From Megalopta genalis (lineage: Eukaryota > Arthropoda > Insecta > Hymenoptera > Halictidae): DNA of 64,000 bases. Below are positions 36,191-48,919 of this stretch, piece after piece (position 1 is the stretch's first letter; the number at the start of each line of letters is the position of its first letter). The stretch lies in NCBI RefSeq assembly GCF_051020955.1, contig NC_135015.1, positions 6,769,616 to 6,833,615 of the forward strand, written 5' to 3'. Made by a program: the position numbers and the translations under genes. The notes beneath the pieces are model-generated. The model was not told where the DNA came from. It searched no databases and saw only the letters and a list, made by a program, of their open reading frames with translations.

Positions 36191-36202
36191 CGCGCGCGCG
36201 CG
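36082..36202. repeat. Compound microsatellite (AT)n, (TG)19, (CG)10
   Basis: An AT run at 36082-36107 is followed by a short CA run, then TG from 36144 to 36182, passing directly into CG from 36183 to 36202. The last two form 59 bases of alternating purine and pyrimidine. Confidence 0.95.
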
Positions 36203-36278
36203 TAATATTAGATTATAAGATATTATATTAATATTTGGAGTAATTTCTGTAAATTTAAGAATTTCACGCTACGGGAAT

Positions 36279-36461
36279 AGAAATAATCGTTGTTGAAGCT
36301 TTCGGGTATAAAACGTGTTCTTTAGAATTATTTTCCCAACAGTTCGAAGCACTGACACTTTCGATCCCCCAATTAAGCTAGTTACAATGCGAGCGAAACG
36401 ATGGGAAAATAATTCCAAAAGGACGGCACTTAAACCCGAAAGCCTCGACCGCGATAACGTA
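36279..36461. repeat. Imperfect inverted repeat / long hairpin (arms about 60 bp)
   Basis: The left arm contains GCTTTCGGGT (36298-36307) and GAATTATTTTCCCA (36325-36338). The right arm, reverse-complemented, contains GCTTTCGGGT and GAATTATTTTCCCA in the same order. The loop is about 63 bases. Overall the arms match at roughly three quarters of positions. It may be an old MITE or a hairpin RNA. I see no TA or TTAA duplication that decides between them. Confidence 0.7.
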
Positions 36462-38006
36462 TTTTTTGCTGCAAATTCATGTTAAAAATACAATCCGCCG
36501 AACTTCCACAAAGCAATTTGTACTCCCTCTTTGCAAATGCGAGCGGTACTTTTCATTTTCGTTCAGCTAGATCAAATATTTCAACCACCGCGCGATGTAT
36601 TGCTTGAATTCACCTGGATGAAGTGACAGAAGTGGGTCAATATTTTCCGAGGAGAATTGGAAAAAGAAGTTTCCGTCGAAAACTGTGCCACGGATTAAAT
36701 AATTAATTGTTGGCCGCGTAACGTTTTGCCTGACACGAAGTCGCTGTAATATCAACCCCGTTCCCCGGTAAGCAAATAATTAACACTGCGAGCGAGGAGA
36801 ACGCCGAAACAATAGGCGAGCTACTTTTTCTTGCGATGGCTAACAGAGATACGAAGCTTGTTCCTGTTCCTCCTGCGAGATTCCGCTCGTTGAATTTTCC
36901 TGAAAGGCTCGGAGGTGAAGTTTCAGGAACGGTGAAGGGTCGCCGGGCAATTCGGCAACGAACGAAAAAGCTGTTATCATGTAAATGTTATCAATGCACC
37001 CCGTATTAATTCGTTGGGCTCGCATGCGCGGGGCGGAGGCGGAAGGGTGCCCGCGCGAAATTATTTTAGCAAATATTCTCAGTCATTAAAATTCCAGTAA
37101 CAACTTGGTACTTGTTAATAGAAAGGAAAGCTTATCTTTGCCTGGAGCCGCCATTAACGAGTTTCGTCGTGTCCTGACGCTTGAACGGGGGCGACGAGGT
37201 TGATGACAAAAAAGGGTGAAATAAAATAATATCCCTCTTAATGGCGCTTAAGAGTAAAATGCTGGTTGGACGTTCCGCCGGCGGAGAAACGAGTTGTGAA
37301 CGTTTCGCCGGAACGAATTGTACGTCCTCTCTCTTTCTCTCTCTCGCTCTCTCGCTCTCTCTTGCTCTCACCCTCTACCCCCGACCTACCAACACCCCCT
37401 CTGCCCGCCCTTTGCCTTCCATCTCGGCAGCCGCGGATGTCGCCCGAGTGCTATTTGCTCTCGAGTCGTAAATTCTGATGCACGGGAAAACATGCAAATA
37501 TTGAGCCGGCGCCGTTCGCGTCTATCATTTCAATGAATTTCACCTAATAAAGGTAGCCAGGCCCCTGGCTCCTCTGCAAATTTACCGTGCGCCGCGCCAG
37601 AAACGCTTTGCGACGCGAGCACCGTCCTCGATTCAGGGGGGTTCGCCACGCCGGAATAAAGAAATTGGATTCGTGTCCGTGAATTGAACCAACGCTAGTT
37701 TATTCGATGCGGGCTTGTTTTCATTTAACCGGTTATGGGAAGCTGGAGCAGGATTATGAGGTCTTGTTCTGGTAGCTGGCTACCTTATCTCGTTGATTAT
37801 CCACTTGCCTTACTTTTTCGAGTGTAACTCGTGATGACAATTTTTAATCATTATTTTCAATATTTTACGTCGGAATCAAATTCTGTAATATTCTTGTGAC
37901 CATCGGTGAAGCAGTCAGGTAAATACGGGCACGCAACAAATAGAAATTTTATTTTTCTTCCGAGAAATTATTACAATAGAAAGAGTTCTAATTATTCTAA
38001 CCAGAG
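36462..38006. other. Non-coding; GC-rich about 36.7-37.7 kb
   Basis: Contains an impure CT-rich tract at 37326-37372. The short frames through it are Leu/Ser repeats. No gene recognised. Confidence 0.4.
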
Positions 38007-38197
38007 CGCGGATCTTTATGCAAATTAAAAATTGTCCACATTAATTGTACAAAATAAAGATTAAATAATGTATTTCACCTTTTAACAGATTTAATAAATT
38101 TGACATAATCTAACAGTGTGTTTGTAAATTCTTCTTATGTCTCCACTGTTCTAAATTTCGATTACTCAATTTTGTCATAAATGCATAAAATCCGCAG
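38007..38197. mobile_element. Short inverted-repeat element (MITE-like)
   Basis: The left end reads GCGCGGATCTTTATGCAAAT. The right end read inward is CTGCGGATTTTATGCATTTA. The shared core is GCGGAT then TTTATGCA. A related right end, ATAAATGCATAAAAATCCGC, recurs at 39049-39068 and similar words occur near 21.39 and 33.45 kb, so it is a dispersed family. The target duplication is not clear. About 190 bases, non-coding. Confidence 0.6.
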
Positions 38198-38507
38198 TCT
38201 AATCATTACTGCGAAGATAATGGTACAACAAGAGGTTAAACATCAGAATTTACTTGTAAGATCTTCCTCTTCTTTGGGATAGATATTTATTGGTGCAAGA
38301 TTCTGTGACGAAACTTTGTATGGGACAGCCTGAACATTATTGGTATAAGGGCATCCTATTGTTTTAGGGACATGAACAGTCTGCTGTTTGCCGATAGCTG
38401 TCGGAATTAGTGACACTTGTATGTAATTTGTGACAACGCGTATCTGATGAAACTATTCACCAGTTCTATTAGTATATGTGAGGTAGAAAAATGAGTTTCG
38501 AAAATCT

Positions 38508-38846
38508 ATGAGAATTGCGTATCGATTGTCGAAACGCAAAATTTGCGTGGAGCAGTGTTATTTTCACGATTTTAGGATGGAGAAAATCACGCTTGAATGC
38601 TACAACATGGATAACAGTGATATCGTTACACTGGCAACGATGGGATATCATGAACAAATAGATGTAATGTTAAAAACGAATAATCGAATATTCATGAACA
38701 GTGAAAACGAGAAACTGTCAAAACATACGCGCGGTACAGTTAAAACAAGAAGTAAAAACTTGAAAAATAGAAAAATGGATGTTGCATCGTCACTCGCAAG
38801 AGCCACTAATTTGGATGTTACAGAAACTGTTAGAATAAGTAATTGA
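38508..38846 (+). CDS. Unrecognised 112-codon open frame
   Basis: An open frame in AT-rich DNA between two members of the repeat family at 38007 and 39020. The C-terminal half is Lys/Arg/Asn-rich. I see no domain, signal peptide or transposase motif. A minus-strand frame overlaps only its first half. It may be a fragment of an autonomous relative of the flanking repeats, or chance. Confidence 0.12.
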   Translation: MRIAYRLSKRKICVEQCYFHDFRMEKITLECYNMDNSDIVTLATMGYHEQIDVMLKTNNRIFMNSENEKLSKHTRGTVKTRSKNLKNRKMDVASSLARATNLDVTETVRISN

Positions 38847-39019
38847 AAGAACTATACTGCAGTGAAAAGAAGTTTAATGATGTCGAAAAATTAAAATTGT
38901 ATTTTGGAAGGAAGACAATCCATTCGAATACAAAAGAAATCAAGTCAAGGACCGTATAAATTTACAATTTAAAATATTTGTGATTTTTAATGTATTTAAA
39001 GTCGTTAGTATATACATTT

Positions 39020-39069
39020 TGACGTAATCTACAAATTCTTGTGTGCCATAAATGCATAAAAATCCGCCG
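39020..39069 (+). repeat. Partial copy of the 38007-38197 element
   Basis: TGACGTAATCT, then AAATTCTTGTG and ATAAATGCATAAAAATCCGC, follow the order seen at 38101-38197 with the middle missing. Confidence 0.5.
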
Positions 39070-40343
39070 TTTTCCTAAATACCTCCAATTCTTGAACATT
39101 AAACTCACATTTGAAATATCAAATTTCAACGATATTAACAATCATGTAGATTCTTCAGAGCATCAACGTACTTGTTGCATTTTGAATATGAATAATGTTC
39201 TCGATTCAAATATTGATAGTTGTAACTGATTTGATGCTCGTGAATTCGAAAAAAGCATATATATTTAGTGTTTAAATGAAATTCCCTCGAACACTATTGA
39301 CAAAAATAATGTCTACAAACTTTCCAAAACTAGTTCATCAAACTGGTCGAAGAATCCTTCGGAGTCGAGATTCCGAAAATATCATTTAACACCGAAGTAT
39401 TCATGATCTTCCGGGAAACCGAGGAAGTTCGGAAGTTGTTCCATGAATTAGTGTGCCCGACACACGGATCGTCCATTATTGCGATCGTCGGAATCGGATT
39501 AAAATCAAAAAGACAGACATAACCGATTCTTTTACGAGCGGACGGCGTCCCAGAGCTCATGAAACTAAAACAAGAATGAATGCACGAGTCATCCGAGGAT
39601 TCGTTTGAAATATTTCTGGAACAGGAGAAAAGGGGCTGACCATAAACTCTCGCCGTGAAACGCCTCTTCTATTATTGCGTTTTTTCTTTTTTTCTTGTGT
39701 TCTTTTTGCGGAATCTCGGCGCTATAGTGATTCGAAAGTTTGCCCGGCTTCCAAGTCGGCGAGCTTCGACTATCGCCAAGAAAAAAAGGATTTTCTGGAT
39801 TGGAGGAACGCGATATCGCGTAATTATTGCACGGTTTCGGCCTCGGGAACTGTGGCCGGTTCCTTTGAAGGCTGTCCGAACTAATCAGAATCTAGAATAC
39901 GGTTTGTTCAATAACTCGCGCGCGCCAAAAGCCACCGGACACGTCGCTGCTTCATTAAACCTGATGAAAACTTGAGGTCTAATCAAGACGGAACCCGACA
40001 CCGACTAATTCAAATGGCCGAATTCAATGTTGTCCACGACAAGATGCAAGCCATGTAATTTCTATTTTCCTTTGAATCCGCTGCTGCTCGCTTTCTTAAT
40101 TAAGGTCTTGGATTCATGGGGAAAATTTCTCAATTTTCATCTTTAGATACCTCGATATTTCTCTTTGTTGTTTCCTACCCATTCCACTTCCATTCATATG
40201 CTAATAAATGTTAGGTATAATCACTCCTTGCATTATCGGCAATTACCGGGAGTAGAGCTGATCACGAACAAAAGGTATGCGAGAGTTAAAATCGGTATAG
40301 ACGCGCAGTGTGAAACGTGCAATGAGAGAGTTCCAGAATTATA
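39070..40343. other. No gene seen
   Basis: Mixed composition. A plus-strand frame of 106 codons at 39655-39975 overlaps another in a different phase and is unrecognised. Confidence 0.35.
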
Positions 40344-40850
40344 TACACAGGGTGTCCGAAAAAAATGTATACACAGTTTGAACGATTATAACTTCAGTTT
40401 TCATTCACATACAATTAATATTTAAATTGCAAAAGAATCAACATAAAATGTATAACCTTTCCTCTTGTCACAGATGTTCAAAATGATTACCGTTCTGGTC
40501 AATACACTGCTAATAAGGGTGGACTATTGATACACGAACTTCATCAAATATTTCATTTGGTCTCGCGACTTGACTGTCTTACAGATTTTTTTAATGTTTT
40601 GCAATAACTTTCCAGTGCTCCTTCTTGACTGCTGGAGCTCGTTGATATTCTTGGTCTTCGGAAACGTTCTCTGTGAATATCCTGAACAGTTTCATTTGTG
40701 TGTTTCAAACTTATCTTAATTGTAAATCGTGTAGGTGGATCTGCCTGAAACTCTCTGTGACATTGTCCTTGTACTTCTGCTACATTTTCATACTTCCAAT
40801 AGCATAGTTAAATCAATTCTGGGAGCGAAGCGATTAAAGTACTTATTCAG
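40344..40850 (-). mobile_element. IS630/Tc1-like transposon remnant, right end lost
   Basis: Begins at a TA with CACAGGGTGTCCGAAAAAAA, a terminus typical of arthropod IS630/Tc1-type elements. It contains two transposase fragments on the minus strand (next entry). The opposite terminus is not found. The similarity stops close to the pogo-type MITE at 40855, so the end was deleted or disrupted there. Confidence 0.75.
40468..40830 (-). pseudogene. IS630/Tc1-like transposase, N-terminus joined to last residues
   Basis: Read on the minus strand from about 40830, the frame gives YENVAEVQGQCHREFQADPP and TRFTIKIS. This is followed by ETVQDIHRERFRRPRIST and a Ser-rich stretch with SVRQSSRETK, then a stop. 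It matches the layout of the N-terminal helix-turn-helix DNA-binding region of these transposases (the GRP-like linker is RRP here). In another frame the C-terminus QCIDQNGNHFEHL ends in a stop at 40468-40470. The DDE/DDD catalytic core between them is missing, so the copy is inactive. Recognition is from family knowledge, by eye. Confidence 0.78.
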
Positions 40851-40854
40851 TTTG

Positions 40855-41050
40855 CAGTAAATGCTCTCTAATCGACGCTCAAATTGTACACAAAAATGGA
40901 CAATTTGGAAAGAAAAGATACGATTATTTAAGTCTCGCATCTCATTCATCAATCGGCAACTATAAAAATGAGCAACTAGGCTCGAATAATCGTGTCTCCT
41001 CTTTCATTTTTGTATACAATCTGAGCGTCAATTAGGGAGAATTCACTGTA
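40855..41050. mobile_element. pogo-type MITE, copy 3 of 5
   Basis: The left end is CAGTAAATGCTCTCTAATCG and the right end read inward is CAGTGAATTCTCCCTAATTG, followed by ACGCTCAGATTGTA. The arms are inverted repeats of about 55 bases with GGACAATTT/TTTCATTTTTG between. TA follows the right end. The left flank reads TG instead of TA. Confidence 0.85.
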
Positions 41051-41927
41051 TTCCTTTCTTTCTTAATTTGACAGAACCTCGTAACAATAAATTCTAGACT
41101 AAAAGTCTCTCTAATATCTGTACGCAAAGGTCCACTATTAATATTTCAGTGAGTTATTTTATTACATCCGGAATGAGCTACGCCGGTACTTACTATTTAA
41201 ATCGCGAAAGTTTTTCCGCCTCTGCGGAATTACCGGAGACAAACAGATACAGCCGCAAAAATCCGATGAAGCATAATCCTATTGGGCAAACAAAAATTCC
41301 GCGAGCAACGAAACTTTTTACGAATCGTTTCAATACCTTTTTCCTCGGAGGACGACGGGAGCAATCTGTCTTCCGAAGGAAACCGGAATTTTCTTCGCAT
41401 CTCCGCGGCCCTCTCCGTTTCTCTTTCTTTTCATTGTCCCGGCGCGATCGCTGGCGCTCCCTTTTTTTTTCCTTCACCGCTGCCGCCGTTGGAAATCCCA
41501 CAGGAAGAAGGGAAGTGGCACGAGAGTAAAATTTTATTGACCTGCAAGCCGGCGGAGCCCGGCGTCCTGGCCGGGCCGTGCTACGGGGACGAGCGGAAGG
41601 CAGACTTACGCGATTGAAAGCTTGCCGTGAAACGACTAGAGAAGCCTTGATATTATGCATTATGTATGGGCCTATGGAACGGCACCTGTACTTTGGCACG
41701 CGAGCGCCACACGTACCGACGCGACGGTGGCCAATTCCGCGACCCGAACCCGAGACCCAAGAACTTTCCGAGCTTCGATCGGGACCGATTTTCTGGTGAA
41801 ATCATCCTTTGTTTATTTTGTGTTGGCTCGTGTCACAGGAAACGTAGCACAGTGATACCTTTTCGAGAAAAAGATGACCACAATTCATAACGTCGTACGA
41901 TTTTTATGGAAATCGGCATTCTTATGT

Positions 41928-41932
<5 letters not shown>
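41051..41932. other. GC-rich stretch, no named gene
   Basis: 41.2-41.8 kb is CpG-rich and open in several phases on both strands (up to 168 codons on minus, 126 on plus). This many overlapping frames points to chance openness. Confidence 0.35.

Positions 41933-41987
<55 letters not shown>
41933..41987. repeat. (AG)27 microsatellite
   Basis: A pure AG run of about 55 bases. Confidence 0.97.
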
Positions 41988-41992
<5 letters not shown>

Positions 41993-44872
41993 GATTATTA
42001 ATATATTATTTGAAATGCAAATCCAAAATGAAAAATCAGACGGTACCGACATAAGCATTGTTTTTCACTCATTTTTTTTGTGAATACATATTATATACAT
42101 ATGTATGTATACATATTTATATAATATAATTTTCCAATATTTGACTGTAATTGTATAATTGGAGTATAAAATTGAATATGACGATCTTAATTTCAACATC
42201 AATTAACATTGTTCACGGAAATCGTCGATGTGCACTACTTGGCAATTTAAACTTGAATGTCTTTAAAATGGGCAAACATGGGCAAAATTTTTGTTTGGAC
42301 ATAATTAAAAATTAACTCAATTAATACATAGTTTGCATCGCCAATGTATTATACAAAGTTCCTCTTATAATATACACTGCAATGATAAAATGTTATGTGA
42401 GGATGAATTAATCTTTAAAATTATCTTCTAAAAGTAATCATCTAAATTGAAATCTTTAAGGATAAATTTTAGCTTGGTTTTATGGAATAAAAACGTGGAA
42501 CGGGTTAGATCCTGTATAAATTTTATCCACGTTCGTTAATTTGATTATTTGTTTGATTATTTTATTATGACAAAGTAACGAAACGAAAACGACAACCTGT
42601 TTTGAAAAATATACAAAAGATACTTTAATTATATTATGTCAGTCTTATATTATGTAGTATATATGTATGTAATGTAATTTCATGTTATCAAAAATAATAA
42701 TTGTATACAAATTCGAAAAAATGACTATCCTAACCAACAGTAAACAATAAGAACAGTAAAATAACATTTATCTTTGCTCAATGCCTTTGTGAAATCTTCA
42801 TCACAAGTGTGATAGAACATCGTAAAAGTAACGGCTTGTAGTTACATAATAGCTTCCAACCATATTTCCCTCTTTGCGATAGCAATCTCGTCTGACATTT
42901 AATTGTCGTCCTCTAATTAAACTGTATATTACTGATGCAATAAAGAGGGATACACATATTTCTTCTAGAAAGCTGATGTTTTCAGGAAAAATTGTGTGTA
43001 TGAATGAATCGATTTATATTTAGTTACTGAAGATAGTTCACTTAACAAGTGCACATCCACTTCCATTAATTTATATGGTTCCATAAATAGCGATTGCGTC
43101 TATATCATCAATCCATAATGGGATGCTCACTAATTGATCCGATTCACATTACAATTAATCTTCCAAAGCATCTTATAACCACGCAGTCATCAAACACAAT
43201 TAACTCTCCGCTGTCACATTAGGTCAAAATGCCCCATATTCTTTCTTCGAAGAAGTGATATTAATTAAATTTATATAATACCATTAATTAAATATATTAA
43301 TATTAAATTAAATTAAATATTAATATTAAATATATAATATTAATTAAATTAACAATTAATTCAATATACCTGGAAATGAGATATCGAGTTAGATTAAAGG
43401 AATCGATGTTCTAGAATATTCAAATCATATTCTGAAATGTTTGGATGTCAAGGTTATTTGATTGTTATTTGTGGTTATTGCTAATTTTTGAGCGAAGGTC
43501 ATCTGAAAACTGAGCTATGCCTGAGTGAGCCAGGATGAGATACGTGTTTCGCATAGCAAGTGTGACAGCGGAGGGTTAAAAATGTCCTACATACAGTACA
43601 CCGCCGCAGAGAAATAAAAAAGCAGCCACGCTGCGTTAATCTGCAAATATTTATATTGCTTTCCATACACCTTCGGCACACATTGTTGGACGCACCAAGA
43701 GTTATACAGCAAACAACACTCGACGTGGTGGTTATGAAAATGTATACAAGTGCAGAATAATTAGAAAACGAGATCATCTGGAATGAGGATACGTATTCGC
43801 ATCATTCGCTGTATCTTTCTGTTTGATTACCATCAAGCCGGTCTATATCTAAAGATTAAAATTTGACTACCACGCGCGTATAACCCGGTGGAAAGAAAGG
43901 GAGGTTCGCGATCGAAATTTGCTCAAATTCAATGCGGGACTGTGTTCTTAATTGCAGCCGTGACGTGCTAATTTCAGTCGACAAAAAAACAAGAAGAAGC
44001 TCGCGTTTTCTTTTTTTTTTCTATTCATCCTCCGCGTTCCTGTTCCGCGTATGTCTGTGTGTGCTTGTCTCCTTTCAGCAGATTCGTTTCAACGTTCACG
44101 GAACGCTGCCGTTAAATCTGTCGCGTTCCCATGCGTCCAGTCGGGGAAACCGCGATTCCGGAGAAGAATTCTTGGACGGCGGCGGGGGTGGAAACGGGCA
44201 ACACACGCCCCCGCCGGGGGAAGAAGTTTCGACTAAGTGCGGTTAAAATAAATCAGCGGCCCGTTGCGTGCAAGCTTTAAAACGAGTTTTTAATTTAAAC
44301 GTATCCCGGCGCAAATACGTAATTTCCATGGTTTAACCGGCTTTCCTCCCCGTTCGTTTTTTCCTTCTTCCTTACGCGAGGCTGTCAGCCTTTTCCCTTT
44401 TCCCTCCTCTCATTCTCCCGCCCTCTCTCTCTCTCTCTTTCTCTCTCTCTTCTCGGGCAGTTTTGCCCTTCTTCTTTTTCGCCGCCGAGAGAAATTAAAA
44501 ACGAATCTTTACGCGAGAGAAACGACCGGCTCGGCTACTCGTCCGGGATATTTAGGATAATAGGGAACGGGAAACCGCTGGATGTAACGTTTCCGCGCAA
44601 TTCGTTACGTAAACGCGTTTATTTAGTGCCAAAGCCGGCCAACTAATTGGCGATTATTCCCGCGGTTGCGATTCTGTTTTGCAGCACGTTTGTAAAATAA
44701 TTCTGGATAATTGCGGCAAGTGCCGGAATTCGTATTATTTCGGACGAATTGGCACGTGCTGCGAAAACTAAGAGAGCGGAATCATTATACGCTTAAAATC
44801 GTTTCCATTTCTTCAATTTTGCCCGTATCTGTCACGTATCATTCGTTTTCAAAGCGTGCTGATAAACAACTG

Positions 44873-44875
<3 letters not shown>
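41988..44875. other. Non-coding, very AT-rich to 43.4 kb
   Basis: 43262-43360 is an ATTAA/TTAAT-rich low-complexity patch. 43.9-44.7 kb is GC-rich with a CT-rich tract near 44420-44450. No gene recognised. Confidence 0.4.

Positions 44876-44931
<56 letters not shown>
44876..44931. repeat. (AT)28 microsatellite
   Basis: A pure AT run. The Tyr-Ile repeat in frames across it is an artefact. Confidence 0.97.
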
Positions 44932-44935
<4 letters not shown>

Positions 44936-45137
44936 TTAGGAAATATTATAAATACAGGGAATGTTAACAGTGACATGGACACAGCTGCGTCAACAACGAG
45001 GAAAAAGAGAAAGATATGTTGACTGGTTACACATTTTGTTATCGACTGGGCGTCCAAAGCATTTTTGCAAACGTTGTTAGAAATGTTTGTATCTACTTTT
45101 TCTTTTGCTACGTTTTTCCTTCCTATATTTTATGTTG

Positions 45138-45399
45138 TACAGAGTGAATTTAAAACCGTGTTACGTGTTAAGTCGAAAAAAAGAGTTACATGTATTCATT
45201 TAAGACTGCGTTGTCGAGAAAGCTGAGTTGGAAGATGCGTCAAATTTTACGAGAAGTAGAATTGGTGTGTCATGGCCACACGCGCCACTTGATTCCTGTT
45301 CGATAGAATTATTTTTTCAGGCTAGTTCTTTTTCAACTTACTTTTGCATGTAGAATCATTTCCTGGCCGGCTGTACCACGATTTTGGACCCACTCTGTA
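45138..45399. mobile_element. Tc1/mariner-type MITE, 258 bp
   Basis: Between TA at 45138-45139 and 45398-45399. The left end is CAGAGTGAATTTAAAACCGT and the right end read inward is CAGAGTGGGTCCAAAATCGT. The first 7 bases are identical and about 18 of 26 match. There is no open frame. TA flanks suit the Tc1/mariner group. Confidence 0.7.
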
Positions 45400-48300
45400 T
45401 ATGCGATGCACGCTTATATAGCTATGGATATATATATTAGATTTTATACAACATTGCCTATAAACTGTAGGTATGATTTTATTCACCATTAATCCTTCCT
45501 ATTTGTGGTATATTTTTATAGAATGTACGTTTATAGAATACAATTTTATACAATATCAGATCGGAATTGTAAGAGCGAAAGAGTAAATTCATACACTCCA
45601 GTTATTACTGAATTGGATACTTTGAACAAGTAATTTTGCTCGCCGCGACAGGAAATCGAAATAAAAATTAAACGAAACAAAAATAAAAAGACCCGTGCAC
45701 CGCCTTTTATAAAAACGAGATTACCGCTCGTTCCATTTATATATCATTTCCCGCTATAACGTTATAAATGCGAGCGACACAAACGTTCAAGCAGCACCAA
45801 AAGCCGCCTCTCGGGAACAGAATATGCCATTAACAGTTCAACAATTTTCCCATGAACCCCGTTGTCTATGATTTCGTCGCCGGGTGACGTGTATTTAATT
45901 ACCACTTTGATCATAGCGATACAGAGAAAATTGACACGTAGCGCGTTGGTACTCGGAGATACATTAACGGTAACGCGATAGCTCGGGTCCCAAACGGTCA
46001 GGAACGATATATCGCAAAAGAAGGGGAGAAGAAATGTATATTCACGCTTGCTATTCCAGGTTATATTACGATATAATTTGCGTTGTCGCTCAGAGACGGA
46101 ACAATGGGGCGCTGGCAACGTCACCGTGGATTCCGAGCAGCCTAACGTGGGATCGAAACGCGAAATGTTAAGCAATTTCTCCGGCTGATTTCAATTTCAA
46201 ATTAACGCGTTCCGGATGCAAATTGACACTCGGATGTCAGCCGGTCGTTGCGTCAATATTCATCGGCGACACGGTAAGCGGGTTAGAACTTTTTCTTCCG
46301 ATTACGCGCGGCGATTCCGGCCGTTTTATCGTCGGTCCGCGCGATCATCGTCGAAACCTTTCTGGGAAAATCATATCCTACCGTTCGATTGAAGTAACCC
46401 GCCGCTACCCGCGCGACCAGCTTAATTACCATCGAGATTGACTCGAGACAACTGTAATTAAGACGAACCTCGGGCTTTGAGATCTTAGGGGCCGGTCGGA
46501 GGAAAACGGATAGACGATGGATAGTTGACGAGAGGAAGAGAAGCAGAGAGAGAGAGAGAGAGAGAGGGAGAACGACGAGATGGTTGGCAAGGGTGAAAAC
46601 ACGAGGACAGAGGAGAAGATGATGGCTCCGAGAAGATGCAGACGATCCGTATAGACGGATCGGTGACTTATTTGCATGTAATGGCTCGAGTTTGACTCGA
46701 TAACGAGGTCCTTCGCTGATCGTTCCGCGAAATGCCGTTCAAATGTTCATTCGCAGGCTCTTATTTCGGTGGATTATTTTTTTTAACTCTCCTGCTTCTA
46801 AAGGAGACGCTGAGATGAATGCATTCGTGTAATTGGAATGTGGAAATAAAGTGGAATACGTTCTCCACGGAATTACACGCAATTGTGTACGTTCCTGTTT
46901 GGAATATTTCATTTAAATTCCATTGTTTTGCGGTGACTACAAATAGACACAAAGACCACATAAAATTATTCACATTTTCCATCAAGGATTAGGAATATCT
47001 CGCGAGCTATACGTTCTAATACAATTCAAACTATACATTCTTTTTGTAGAAAATAATGCACTCGTATTTTCTGTAAAAATCTGTTAACGATCTAGAATAG
47101 CGCGAGACCTTAATATTTTCTAATTCATTACTTGCACTTTTCGCTAGTTGCAAGTGTTACCACATTTTCAATCATTGTTTAGAGTGTTAATTTCAGATTA
47201 TGACTAACATCCTCACCAAAATTGTCTGTGGTGTTTTTAATAATACGTGAAAATAGGTAACGAGAAAAACATTTACTTGTCTGGTGACGATATTAAATAA
47301 GTCGCCCTCTATATTTTTCAACCCCTTTTCCTGTAATAGTAAACCTTACACACAGATTTGGATAAAGTGTGTCTATAGGGAAATAACATTCTATTTAAAT
47401 ACTTGTTTCTCTCAGTAACTTCCATCGGATTTTTTACTTTTTATCATTCATTATCAAAATATGATTTCTATTATGAGCATAAAAATTCAATAACACTGAA
47501 TATTAAAAAGTAAAAATTGAAGTAACTGTAGCACCACTGTAGCACCAACAATAGCATATAAAAGACACTATTGTGTTTCATACCATCAAGATAGCTGTGC
47601 AAAAAATTGATCAATTTAAAGGATACTTTAATTTAATTTACATTAAAATATCTTTTCATAAAATATTATATTATTTATAAATTAATAAACAGTGTATTTA
47701 AGTCTACGCAAGTTTGAACATTTGTGTTATCTATAAGGATTCAAGGTAACGGAGCTTCCTCATTATTTACCTATCCATGACAAATTTTAGTATCCATAAT
47801 TCAATAGCCAATTATGTAATTCAGAAGTTCATGTAAGCATGTCACTTAAAAGACCCCATGCCAATAACAGTTTTGCCAGGAACAATAGTATTCTCGTTGC
47901 ATGTGTATCCACTCTTTTTCGTAATTAGCGTGTCCACTCGTGTTATCCCCCTTTCCCGTTGTTCACGCGATCGTTATTTAGTTTCGTTACGGTGGATCAA
48001 GGATTAGCCGGGCTCTAAGATCGAGAGCAGCTCATTACGGTCACCAGCCGCATTTAAACCAGTGCACTTTCCATCGCCGGATGTCGAGATCTCCGAGCGC
48101 CAAATCCGATTTAACTTTTTTGCGCTGCTCCGCCGTCCTCCTCTCTTTCTCGCGCTCAGCAACCACCGTCTGAATCTTGCACTCGCTCCCTTTCTTCCTC
48201 TTGCGCGCAACTCTCGAAAAAAAAACAGACGTAAGTAAGTTAAAAGCGGAAGAAGTCGGCCAGGGGTTAAAGCGAAACGGAAATCTGCATGAAGTCGAGA

Positions 48301-48919
48301 CTTTAAATGGATCTGAAACGAAATTCATCGTTGGCATTCGGGGGTACCTGAACCTGAAGGAGATCCTAGCTTGAAAGAAGCTGGTGGAGAGAACATACGG
48401 CCTCTGACTTTTTGATTTACCATCCGCCGTTCTCCGCCACGCCTTTAATCGTGTCCCCGCGCCTTTTTGTTGCCTCCCGGCCGTTTTGCCACCTCTCCCC
48501 TCCGGCCCGCCTATCCTCTTGTCATTTCCGTTTTTTGTTCGCCGGTTCACACTTTCGCGCGTCGAACGTGACATCACGACGACTGAAACAAAGGGATGAA
48601 GTTTGTTTGCTGGAATAAGAAAATAATTAGATTGTTCGGATCCCCTGTTCATCGCATTTTCATCGCTCTACGAGCCGGCCTGCTCGTGACATTCCCAAAC
48701 GAAGTAATATCCGTCTTCTCGTTTTTCTATTCCGAGAGAGCAAATGTGCCCCGATTCGCTAATTGCATTGTCAATTGCTGATTTTAGCAGTACGTATTTC
48801 GCGAAATATTCGTTTCTCTTGATGAATAGCGTAGACAAATTAATGCATGAGAATATGTTTTCGTACATTTAAGCCAGTATTATCGTCTAACCTCTGTTTA
48901 GAGGACGTATCCTCCCTTT
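45400..48919. other. Non-coding; GC islands 45.7-46.5 and 48.0-48.6 kb
   Basis: A GA microsatellite lies at 46545-46567. The minus-strand frame 48041-48652 (203 codons) is long but Arg/Lys/Ser-rich with no domain, and the plus strand is also open there. No named gene. Confidence 0.35.

Noticed and set aside
43262..43360. AT-only patch as a replication origin or matrix attachment site
   Set aside because: Low-complexity ATTAA repeats are common in AT-rich insect DNA. Nothing specific supports a function.
48041..48652. 203-codon minus-strand frame
   Set aside because: Arg/Lys/Ser-rich, overlapped by plus-strand frames, no domain. GC-rich DNA has few stops.
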